From an uncultured Collinsella sp. (lineage in GTDB: Bacteria > Actinomycetota > Coriobacteriia > Coriobacteriales > Coriobacteriaceae), in the NCBI GenBank assembly GCA_958445065.1, contig CAUCQW010000036.1:1-19582 (forward strand): 19,582 nucleotides of DNA. Direction: 5' to 3'. Position numbers and translations under genes: made by a program. Under the pieces are notes generated by a model. That model worked only from the letters and a program-made list of their open reading frames with translations, was not told the DNA's origin and ran no database searches. Positions 12,856 to 19,582 of this stretch are shown here, piece by piece (positions within the stretch are counted from its first letter, which is position 1; each line of letters begins with the position of its first letter).

Positions 12856-12905
12856 ATGACAGATATAGTTGACATTGCCTGATGGATGCAATATATTTCT
12901 GTCAT
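12856..12905 (+). promoter_or_regulatory. Promoter of the XRE operon inside an inverted repeat
   Basis: TTGACA (12869-12874) and TATATT (12892-12897) are exactly 17 bases apart, a near-consensus promoter. ATGACAGA (12856-12863) and TCTGTCAT (12898-12905) flank it as perfect 8-bp arms, one upstream of -35 and one at the start site. This is the layout expected for autorepression by the downstream XRE protein. Confidence 0.65.
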
Positions 12906-12945
12906 GTTGCAACGGATATTTGTCCATTACCACGAAAGGAACTTT

Positions 12946-13176
12946 ATGCCAGGTAAGAAAAACCTTCGCATGAAGGCGGCGCGCGCGGCGGTTGGCCTTT
13001 CGCAAGCCGACTTGGCCCAAGCCGTGGGCGTTACGCGCCAGACCATCGGCCTGATTGAGGCGGGCGGCTACAATCCCACGCTCAACTTGTGCGTGGCAAT
13101 CTGTAAAGCGCTGCGCGTTACGTTGAACGATTTGTTTTGGGAAGACGAAATCGACGCCGACCCTAACGCTCTTTAG
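12946..13176 (+). CDS. Cro/XRE-family helix-turn-helix regulator
   Basis: 76 residues from ATG 12946 with GAAAGGA 5 bases upstream; the frame is open 20 codons earlier, but those lie across the promoter. MKAARAAVGLSQADLAQAVG is helix 1-2 and VTRQTIGLIEAGGYNPT the recognition part, ending in CKALRVTLNDLFWE: the short single-domain XRE type (YgzD/YozG-like) that is commonly paired with a small membrane protein. The next gene follows after 9 bases, so the two form an operon. It probably binds the flanking ATGACAGA/TCTGTCAT repeat and represses its own promoter. Confidence 0.92.
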   Translation: MPGKKNLRMKAARAAVGLSQADLAQAVGVTRQTIGLIEAGGYNPTLNLCVAICKALRVTLNDLFWEDEIDADPNAL

Positions 13177-13185
13177 GAGTTCACT

Positions 13186-13770
13186 ATGAAATTTGAAGAC
13201 TTAAAACTTGTGCAAAAGTGGCGTGAATATGCCGGCCCAAAGGACGAGCGCCTGGAGGCTGAGAGCGCGAAGATCTACAAGATTGGTTTCGTGCTGCTTT
13301 CGTTTGGCATGTTGATGATCTTTTTCTACCAGTTTATAGCTCGACAGGTTGCGTGGGTTCACAGCGACGCCAGTGAAATGCTGCATGGCTTTGCAACGCC
13401 GTTCGAGGCGGCCATGTATTTGTGGCTCGTCCTCGTGATGTTGATTTGCGCAGGGCTGCAAACGCGGAAGGGCTATGTCGATACCAATCGTTTTGGGCAA
13501 ACCGAGCATCTTCCTGTTGGATATTTCCTGCTTGTCAGCGGTCTTAGCGGCGCCGCGTTCGCGCTTGTTGTTGCCGCAATGTGCTGTATCGCTGAGGCGC
13601 AGATCGTACCGCTCGAAAGCGTCTTTTGGTTGGCGAACCTGGCCACGGGCGTGTTCTGCGGTGCAACGATTTTCGCGGCCACGTTTGCTGCCCTGTGCGC
13701 AACGTTTTTCACGGCGAAAAGACGCCGTGCCAAGCTCGAGGCAGAACTCGACTCCACTGACGATATCTAA
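13186..13770 (+). CDS. Four-helix membrane protein, partner of the XRE regulator
   Basis: 194 residues with TAGGAG 7 bases before the ATG. A polar N-terminus (about 1-28, with KFEDLKLVQKWREYAGPKDE) precedes four hydrophobic segments: about 29-52 (KIGFVLLSFGMLMIFFYQFI), 75-92, 107-137 and 145-174. The end is a basic/acidic cytoplasmic tail (AKRRRAKLEAELDS). Small membrane proteins of this kind (DUF3169/DUF6773-like) regularly follow short XRE genes; they are thought to sense envelope conditions or control the regulator, without proven function. No enzyme motif is visible. The operon ends at a terminator right after the stop. Confidence 0.85.
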   Translation: MKFEDLKLVQKWREYAGPKDERLEAESAKIYKIGFVLLSFGMLMIFFYQFIARQVAWVHSDASEMLHGFATPFEAAMYLWLVLVMLICAGLQTRKGYVDTNRFGQTEHLPVGYFLLVSGLSGAAFALVVAAMCCIAEAQIVPLESVFWLANLATGVFCGATIFAATFAALCATFFTAKRRRAKLEAELDSTDDI

Positions 13771-13778
13771 TGCGTAAT

Positions 13779-13813
13779 GGGCCGGCTCTGGGTATCCAGA
13801 ACCAGCCCTTTTT
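13779..13813 (+). terminator. Terminator of the XRE/membrane protein operon
   Basis: GGGCCGGCTCTGG (13779-13791) pairs imperfectly with CCAGAACCAGCCC (13796-13808) around a GTAT-type loop, followed by TTTTT. It begins 9 bases after the membrane protein stop. Confidence 0.85.
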
Positions 13814-13860
13814 GATGTTCGATGAGCCGAGCCGGCGTCTCTCACAAAAGTAACTAGGGG

Positions 13861-16800
13861 CTAGCGAGACCTATCCGAATTGACCTCATTGGCGGTGTCG
13901 GTTTCGAGCGCCGTGCGGCGGGCGCTGTAGGCGACGAGGCCGGCGCCGGCTGCGGCGAGTGCTGCAGCGGCTGCCGTAAGGGGAGCGTTGACATCGCCCG
14001 TGCCCGCAAGCGCGCCCGCTTTTCCGGAGCGCTTGTTATTGCCGTGATCCTTGCCGCTGCCAGAGCCACTGCCGCCACCGGAGCTGCTTCCGCCGGAGCC
14101 GCCGCCCTCGTCAGTACCGCCGCCACTCGAGCCGCCACCGCCGTCCGCCGTCATCGGGGCGTCGTGAAGTCCTGTCGTATCCGCGCTGTCGCATACGCCG
14201 ACCTGAACTTCTGAGCGTTCGCATGCCGCGTCGGGCACATGAAGCTCGTGCAGTACGGCACCCAGCGCCGAGTTTGCGCCCGGTTGAATTTCCTCGAGCG
14301 TTACGGGATCGAGCGCCACCAGATTACGTGCCTTCGCATACAGCGTTACGCGTTTGCCCACTTCGTCGCTCCAACTCTCGGGGATGGCGAAGCTCATGCG
14401 GAACTGTGCCGTGCAACCCGGTGCCAGCACGGCGTTGCCGTTGTCGGCTACCAGCGGGTGCGTCGCAAAATGTTCGCCCAGCGTCTCGAGTGCGTACTTC
14501 ACGTGTGACATGTCGTTGGCCGAAGCGTCCTCGGCAAGCTCTGGATCGTAGATCGATGCCATGCGTGCGTTCACTCCGAATCCGATGGATGCGCTGGAGA
14601 ACGGCTGACTGGAGCCCTCTCGGTACAGATCGATCGTGCCGGCGGTCAGCAAGGTGTTGCCGTCGTTTCGCACCGTGACCATGAAGGATTCGCCTGCTGC
14701 TCCGGGAACCACTGCGCCCGAGGTAGCGACCGCGCCCGTCGGAGTGGCACACGCCACCAAGGGCACTTCGATGCCGTGCAGCTCTGCCTCGCTCTTCTCC
14801 GCGCTCACAATGTGCGTGGCGAGCGCGGAGAGCATGCCTCCCGACGTCAAAAAAGTCGTTATCTGATCGACGGGATGGTCCAGCTCGCACATCACGAACG
14901 GTTCCGTGAAAAGATCGCGTGCCAAGGTGCTGGCGAAGATGCGGAAGTGCTTGCCCATCACTGCTACCGGGTTGCCTTCTTCGTCGTAGGTTTGTCCAAC
15001 CTTGCCATCGGTGTTCTCCACATAGAGCACGCACCTGCCGTTGTTGCTTACGCTAAACGATGCCGGGCCACAGCCTGCGGCACCAACGGGCTGCGTTCCA
15101 AATGTCGATGCGCCTCGCGTCCAAGTAATATGCTGCAGTTGCTCGTTGACGGTTGCCAAAAAGCCCGTGTGCTGCGGCCATGGCACCGCACGGGGCACCG
15201 CGGCGTCCGGCGGCATAACGCCCCAGCCCGCAATGGACTGGCCGATCACGGCGTACGATGCGCAGCCGCAACCGTCTGCGGTCTCGTACGCAACGGGCAC
15301 CACCATTTTGCCGTCGATATTCTCGGGCGCGCCCAGCTCGATGCTCGACGGTGCTTGCGGAAAGCGGAGGACCTGACGGAACGTGAGGCTGTCGCCCGAA
15401 ACGTCCGACCACAGGGTGAAACATTCCAGCGCAACCTCAGCCTCGCTGCCGAGCGCCTTTTCTGCGGTGGTTCCGCGGCGGTGGAGGTAGGCGCCCGACA
15501 GACGTCCGTCGACCAGCGTCTTGCCCACCGTGATACGCGGGCACTGCAGGCAATGGTAGCCATCCTCTTGCAGGCGGCCGCGCGAGATGCTGCGCCATGA
15601 CGTATGCGACACCACGCGGATCTCGTCATTACTTATGCGCAGGCGCACGACGGACAGTATGCCGGCTGTGCTCGCCGTATCGAAAAAGGTGTTGTCGCCG
15701 TCGCGGCGCTCGCCCGAGACCAGCAACACGTAGGCGTCCCGGTTTCCTCTACCGTCCGTATATTCCACCACGTCGAAGTCGTAATCGTATATGCCGTCGC
15801 GCTCCACGTCGTTCTCGCCAAACCCAAGGGGAAAGTCCACGGGCGTGGGAGCGGACCACGTGCCGTTTGCCTTTGTGTGCACCACCAGGCGCGAGCGGCC
15901 ATTGTCGCCGTAGCGCACCGAGGCGATGCGGAACAGGCATTCTGCGCCGGCAATCATTGCCAGCTTCATATGGGCTTCGCTGAGCACGCCGGAAAACAGC
16001 ACGCTGTCACTCGAGGGTTTGATACCGCCACGCTCGTCCTCCGACACGCCGGCAGAATTGGCGTTGGGGTCCGCAACGGCGTTCCTCGCTTGGCCGATAT
16101 AGGCGTACCCATACATCGGCGCGGCATTTTCGTCGTTCTCTATCAGCGCATGGACGAAATGCTCAATCTGTCCCGTGTCGTCGCTTTCTGCATCCGCCTC
16201 GAGCTCAATACGCGTGACCGCTTGATCCCAATCGCGCACGACAGGCGCGACGTTTACGGCAGTAGCCTTAACCTCGGCGCGTGCGAGCAGCTCGGCGTTA
16301 GTGACGATGGTGGCTGATGCGATAAATTGCGGCACACCACCTGCCTCGGCGTTGCCGGCTGAGCCGAAGCGGGCATCCAGCGTGTAGGGCGTATCTCCAC
16401 CCAATGCGAGCTCAGAGCGCTGGAGTACATACTGGCCGCCATTGTTCACCGACATATTCCACGAATCGAGGAGTGTGGGCCACGATCCCGACCAAGCTTT
16501 GGTAGTCCACTTGAACATGACGAACTGGAGCATCACATCGACATCGACGTCTGCACCTACGCGCAGTCGCGGAAGCTGGTGTCCATCCGCCTTCTCATAC
16601 CCAATGCACAACGTGAGGGACGCGGCGCCGCGCACGGCAGACGAGGCGACGCCCGCAACGCCGGCTCCAAAGGTGACGGCAAGCCCGATCTGGATGGTGA
16701 ACGAGCCCGACGTGTTGGAATAGTCGAGCGAAATGTTCTTGAAAAACGCCGCGCCGCTTCCGTGCGTGTGGGCGCCCACGGCGAGCGCCAGTTTTGCCAG

Positions 16801-18246
16801 CACCCAGGGGTTGACGTTTAGGAAAAACGGCACCGGTCCCAGGGTAAACTGCTCGGTCCAATTGAGGTCGGTTCTTACCTGGAAGAGGGCCTTAATATTG
16901 CCGTATGCGGGGTCGTTGTTGTTACCCCAGGTTTTGCCCACCCAATCGTAGGCGAGCGAGCCGTACAGCTGTGTGGCGATATCCATCGTGAACAGCGGCG
17001 TGCAATGGTGGCGAAGGAGCTTGGTGTTTCTTGGATCGGTGCCCGAACCGGCACTCATACTCTTGTACTGATTCCACTTCCCCTCCATCTCGTCGAGGTA
17101 GCGGTTTGCCTGCTTGGCGCCCGACTCGCGCGGCGATTTCTTCCAGTATTCCGGATCAGGGTTTCCCGAATCGTTCATATAGCTGGCTGGTTTGTATCCT
17201 CCGCCAAACAGTACGTATCCAGCAAACGAGAAATCGAAGAGGATCGGAAATGTGGGCATCCAACACGTGAACTTATTACCACCGATGCCGGGAAACGATG
17301 CGGGGAAATCAAACGGAGTGACCTCTTGGTCCATGGTGGTGGGAATGATGGTGGTCGAGCCCGATTCCGCCTTTGCGGCCGGCGCGGTGACAACGGCCAT
17401 GGGGGAGGAGAGCGTGCAGGTTTTGCCCTGATAGTCGAGGACAAAGCGCAGCTTGCACCCTTCTTCCAGAAGGCCCGATGCCGCGTCGAGGAACTTATCT
17501 TCGAGCGTGAACGTTGCCAGATTATTCGCACCCGATGCACTGGCCTTGATCTGACCGATCTGCGTGACGGTTTCGGGCGAGCTGCCCGCGGCAGGCGTCA
17601 CTTTATTGATATGCAACGTTGCCTGCCCACCCTGCGGCAGATGTGCCTGCACGGTAAAGGCGTGTGTATCGGGCTGCTCGTTTGCCGTGTCGTCCTTCGG
17701 CAATGTTATGAACGTGGCTTCAGCGTACTGGATGTCCCATTCGTCAAACGTGAGCTGGCGAAAGTACGGCTCGCCGTCGGAAAGCGGACGCGTGGGCGCG
17801 GTTATGGCGGTGCCGCCCTGGATACGCGCAAGGGGAATCTCGACATCGCGGTAGCCCGCCATGCTAATGGAGATGCCGCCGTTAAAGTCGTACGCGTCGA
17901 GAAGCGTTACCTCGTCCACGTAGCCTTCCGAAAGCGGCGCGATCTCAAAGATGGCCGTGCCTTCGTCATCGGTCGTGACGGTGAGCTGCTTGCCTGCGGC
18001 ATAGCGCGATGTGAGCGTGACCTGGGCACCCGTGATGGGCGTATTCTTGTTGGCGACGTCGACCACGACCACACCAAACATGGTGCGCGAGAGAACGAGC
18101 ACCCTGAAGGGGTCTTTTTCGTCGGCATGGGCTTCGGTGGGCGCGAACGGCAATATGAAGGCGTTTGCGCTTCCCGGCACGCGCGGCAACATAATGCTCG
18201 CCAGCGAGGACGCTCCGGCAACAAGTAACGAACGGCGATCAAGCAT
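13861..18246 (-). CDS. Giant Tat-exported, sortase-anchored surface protein
   Basis: 1461 residues from ATG 18246, chosen because GGGAG lies 7 bases upstream and the protein then begins MLDRRSLLVAGASSLASIML, a twin-arginine-type signal with likely cleavage near GSANA or EAHA. Residues about 45-145 form a carboxypeptidase-regulatory/CNA-B-like beta domain (VVVVDVANKNTPITGAQVTL, then VTTDDEGTAIFEI). The large middle (about 150-1330) is beta-rich, with repeated Trp/Asp-containing strands suggestive of propeller or sandwich folds; I recognise no family. The end has a Gly/Ser linker (about 1368-1412), LAGTGD (1413-1418, an LPXTG variant), a membrane helix (1421-1440) and an unusually long charged tail of about 20 residues. 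It probably displays a binding or enzymatic surface outside the cell. The LuxR gene directly upstream on the same strand may control it. Confidence 0.85.
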   Translation of the reverse strand: MLDRRSLLVAGASSLASIMLPRVPGSANAFILPFAPTEAHADEKDPFRVLVLSRTMFGVVVVDVANKNTPITGAQVTLTSRYAAGKQLTVTTDDEGTAIFEIAPLSEGYVDEVTLLDAYDFNGGISISMAGYRDVEIPLARIQGGTAITAPTRPLSDGEPYFRQLTFDEWDIQYAEATFITLPKDDTANEQPDTHAFTVQAHLPQGGQATLHINKVTPAAGSSPETVTQIGQIKASASGANNLATFTLEDKFLDAASGLLEEGCKLRFVLDYQGKTCTLSSPMAVVTAPAAKAESGSTTIIPTTMDQEVTPFDFPASFPGIGGNKFTCWMPTFPILFDFSFAGYVLFGGGYKPASYMNDSGNPDPEYWKKSPRESGAKQANRYLDEMEGKWNQYKSMSAGSGTDPRNTKLLRHHCTPLFTMDIATQLYGSLAYDWVGKTWGNNNDPAYGNIKALFQVRTDLNWTEQFTLGPVPFFLNVNPWVLAKLALAVGAHTHGSGAAFFKNISLDYSNTSGSFTIQIGLAVTFGAGVAGVASSAVRGAASLTLCIGYEKADGHQLPRLRVGADVDVDVMLQFVMFKWTTKAWSGSWPTLLDSWNMSVNNGGQYVLQRSELALGGDTPYTLDARFGSAGNAEAGGVPQFIASATIVTNAELLARAEVKATAVNVAPVVRDWDQAVTRIELEADAESDDTGQIEHFVHALIENDENAAPMYGYAYIGQARNAVADPNANSAGVSEDERGGIKPSSDSVLFSGVLSEAHMKLAMIAGAECLFRIASVRYGDNGRSRLVVHTKANGTWSAPTPVDFPLGFGENDVERDGIYDYDFDVVEYTDGRGNRDAYVLLVSGERRDGDNTFFDTASTAGILSVVRLRISNDEIRVVSHTSWRSISRGRLQEDGYHCLQCPRITVGKTLVDGRLSGAYLHRRGTTAEKALGSEAEVALECFTLWSDVSGDSLTFRQVLRFPQAPSSIELGAPENIDGKMVVPVAYETADGCGCASYAVIGQSIAGWGVMPPDAAVPRAVPWPQHTGFLATVNEQLQHITWTRGASTFGTQPVGAAGCGPASFSVSNNGRCVLYVENTDGKVGQTYDEEGNPVAVMGKHFRIFASTLARDLFTEPFVMCELDHPVDQITTFLTSGGMLSALATHIVSAEKSEAELHGIEVPLVACATPTGAVATSGAVVPGAAGESFMVTVRNDGNTLLTAGTIDLYREGSSQPFSSASIGFGVNARMASIYDPELAEDASANDMSHVKYALETLGEHFATHPLVADNGNAVLAPGCTAQFRMSFAIPESWSDEVGKRVTLYAKARNLVALDPVTLEEIQPGANSALGAVLHELHVPDAACERSEVQVGVCDSADTTGLHDAPMTADGGGGSSGGGTDEGGGSGGSSSGGGSGSGSGKDHGNNKRSGKAGALAGTGDVNAPLTAAAAALAAAGAGLVAYSARRTALETDTANEVNSDRSR

Positions 18247-18352
18247 CTTGGGCTCCCATCCCGCAGATATCGGTGGAAATAATCCAATTTTGCGAGAAGG
18301 CGCCCCGTGGCGGTAGTGCCGTTCGGGGACCAAAATGTCCAATTTGAGCGCG

Positions 18353-18384
18353 CGAAAGCGTCAGCCCCCCCCGGAGCGCTTTCG
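18353..18384 (-). terminator. Hairpin between the LuxR gene and surface protein gene
   Basis: CGAAAGCG (18353-18360) and CGCTTTCG (18377-18384) are perfect arms around a loop with eight consecutive C (G on the minus strand). It begins 22 bases after the LuxR stop but has no T run, so it may attenuate or process rather than fully stop transcription into the surface protein gene. A GGAC-N6-GTCC dyad lies further downstream (about 18327-18340). Confidence 0.35.
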
Positions 18385-18405
18385 ATACGCCGGGCAGTCT
18401 GGCCG

Positions 18406-19410
18406 CTAGCGCAACATGTGGGCAATCAGCTCGGCGCGAGTTCCGATACCAAGCTTGGCATACACTCCTGATAGGCGGTTTTTAACGGTGCCCGGCGACA
18501 CACCCATATGGCGTGCGATTTCGGCGTTGGTCCAACCGCGGCAGGCGAGCATAGCCATGGTGAACTCCGTGGTCGTTAAATCGTCGGCCACGTCCTCGCC
18601 CGAATCGGGGTTGTGGATGCGCCGCCAGCCGTAGCTGAATCGATACGTAATCTCGATGATGCGAGCGAAATCGTCGGGGTATTGCGATTTTAAGCATGCC
18701 TCGATGAGCCCCTGCAAAAGGCCGTGGTGCTCGCCAATGAGCTCGATAAGGCCGTCGGGGCGCGCAATGTCCCAAGCGGCTCCGAAATGTGCCTTTGCGG
18801 CGTCGATGTCCTTGAGGCTCATGCATGCCATGGAAGCCGCCAGGTGCAGGAACAGTTCCGAGATGGGATAGCTTCCCTGTTTCATGATCAGGGCATTTTC
18901 CACCATGCCCAGGCTGCGGCCGTATTCGCCGCGCAGATACAAGGCGTGCGCCATCACGTAGCTGGCGAACAGGCGCAGGCCTTCGGGCAGATGCGCCGCA
19001 AGCGGATAAAACTCTTCGGCGGAATACGGGGAAGGCAAGTGCAGCAGGACGCTCGCGGCGGAGGCAAACAGGATGTGCATGGCGTGGACGGCAGGCGATT
19101 CCTCGTCAGGTGGCGTATCGAGGATACCAGCAAGGCACCGGCGGGCGTCGGCGATACGGTTGAGCGACAGACTGGCATATCCGCAGATAAAGCATGCGGA
19201 ATAGCGCAGTGCGGGGTCGGTGGCGTCAAGATAGGGGCGTGCTGTCTCGGCGGCGAGCGTGGCCTGTCCGCGAAAGTACAGCGCTTCTGCCGTGGCGATG
19301 GTGCGTGAATCGGGGTCGGAAATGCCTGCAACCGCAGCGTCGATCTGCCCCGGCACAAAGGCGGTGCACATCAACGGCATGGGAACGCATGGGTAGCCAT
19401 CGCAGTCCAT
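18406..19410 (-). CDS. LuxR-type transcriptional regulator with helical repeat N-terminus
   Basis: 334 residues from ATG 19410, chosen because GGGAG lies 7 bases upstream; the frame is open 12 codons further. The C-terminus is a GerE/LuxR helix-turn-helix: LTTTEFTMAMLACRGWTNAE, IARHMGVSPGTVKNRLSGVY and AKLGIGTRAELIAHML. The first 260 residues are Ala/Leu-rich helices resembling TPR-like repeats (ATAEALYFRGQATLAAETA, YLRGEYGRSLGMVENALIM). No receiver or membrane segment is present, so the signal is unknown. Coriobacteriia carry many LuxR proteins next to exported proteins they are presumed to control. The surface protein gene follows 159 bases downstream in the same direction. Confidence 0.88.
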   Translation of the reverse strand: MDCDGYPCVPMPLMCTAFVPGQIDAAVAGISDPDSRTIATAEALYFRGQATLAAETARPYLDATDPALRYSACFICGYASLSLNRIADARRCLAGILDTPPDEESPAVHAMHILFASAASVLLHLPSPYSAEEFYPLAAHLPEGLRLFASYVMAHALYLRGEYGRSLGMVENALIMKQGSYPISELFLHLAASMACMSLKDIDAAKAHFGAAWDIARPDGLIELIGEHHGLLQGLIEACLKSQYPDDFARIIEITYRFSYGWRRIHNPDSGEDVADDLTTTEFTMAMLACRGWTNAEIARHMGVSPGTVKNRLSGVYAKLGIGTRAELIAHMLR

Positions 19411-19582
19411 CTTCCATCTCCCAACAGCTGGCAACAATAGCAGCAATTGTACTCCTGTTGCTCGGGACTGGAATTGTTGGGCATTGCCTACGATTATGTC
19501 GAACGCATAAAGGAAGAGTCTATTGGCGATGCTCTCAAGGTGGCTACCGAAGCCAAGCTGACCTCGATATTAGGAAAAATTG
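19389..19582 (+). pseudogene. N-terminal fragment of a membrane-anchored (sensor-like) protein, apparently frameshifted
   Basis: From ATG 19389 the plus strand reads MGSHRSPSSISQQLATIAAI then VLLLLGTGIVG, a good membrane helix. If one G of the GGG at 19479-19482 is ignored, the frame continues as IAYDYVERIKEESIGDALKV, ATEAKLTSILGKI to the window edge, a charged helix typical of the extracytoplasmic part of sensor proteins. Without that correction the first frame turns into Cys/Arg-rich non-protein-like sequence. The start would overlap the LuxR start region by about 22 bases and has only a weak ribosome-binding site, so the real start is uncertain. It could be a true frameshift, a sequencing error or a misread. 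Confidence 0.35.

Noticed and set aside
8280..12872. 1530-residue plus-strand open frame
   Set aside because: It is the codon-aligned antisense shadow of the topoisomerase operon; its composition (runs of Leu, Val, Asp, His) follows from the sense codons and it has no family motif.
17005..18228. 407-residue plus-strand frame and others opposite the surface protein
   Set aside because: Basic, low-complexity translations without motifs; the minus strand has signal peptide, beta domains and anchor in one frame.

Overview
The window looks like a chromosome segment of a Coriobacteriia-type gut actinobacterium, most like Collinsella. This is inferred from fairly high GC, strong codon bias, a short LuxR regulator next to a huge Tat-exported surface protein, a sortase-type signal of the form LAGTGD, and many small accessory cassettes resembling genes of gut Firmicutes. 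No rRNA, tRNA, CRISPR array or intact insertion sequence is visible.

Layout. 1-3700 is an accessory patchwork. It holds the start of a SAM methyltransferase (off the left edge), a decayed intergenic stretch with a sortase-like scrap and a palindrome, a ToxN/AbiQ-like toxin gene behind a highly structured leader (candidate type III toxin-antitoxin locus), a YjdF/DUF2992 gene whose leader can hide its ribosome-binding site, and an AAA_14/DUF4143 ATPase whose promoter overlaps a second copy of the same palindrome. 3757-6891 is a stress/detoxification cassette: an AdhR-like MerR regulator with a Cys at position 52, its 19-bp-spaced target promoter, a carboxymuconolactone decarboxylase-cupin fusion, an alpha/beta hydrolase broken by an in-frame TGA, and a flavodoxin-fold oxidoreductase. 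7000-8094 is a second AAA ATPase with a winged-helix end, preceded by 19-bp tandem repeats.

8343-12626 is a divergent type IIA topoisomerase operon (B subunit then A subunit, minus strand) ending in a strong terminator. Its upstream region carries a LexA-like CGAAC-N4-GTTCG box and two long hairpins. Divergently, a Cro/XRE regulator and a four-helix membrane protein form a two-gene operon with a near-ideal promoter inside an inverted repeat. The right side (13861-19410, minus strand) is a LuxR regulator followed by a 1461-residue surface protein with a Tat-type signal, Gly/Ser linker, LAGTGD motif and C-terminal membrane helix. At the right edge a plus-strand gene, apparently frameshifted, begins with a membrane helix and may be a sensor protein.

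Candidates for something new are the ToxN-like locus with its unusual leader, the two AGTTATGGGGGTA palindromes (one at the ATPase promoter, one orphan), the iterons upstream of the second ATPase, and the unrecognised body of the giant surface protein with its adjacent LuxR regulator.
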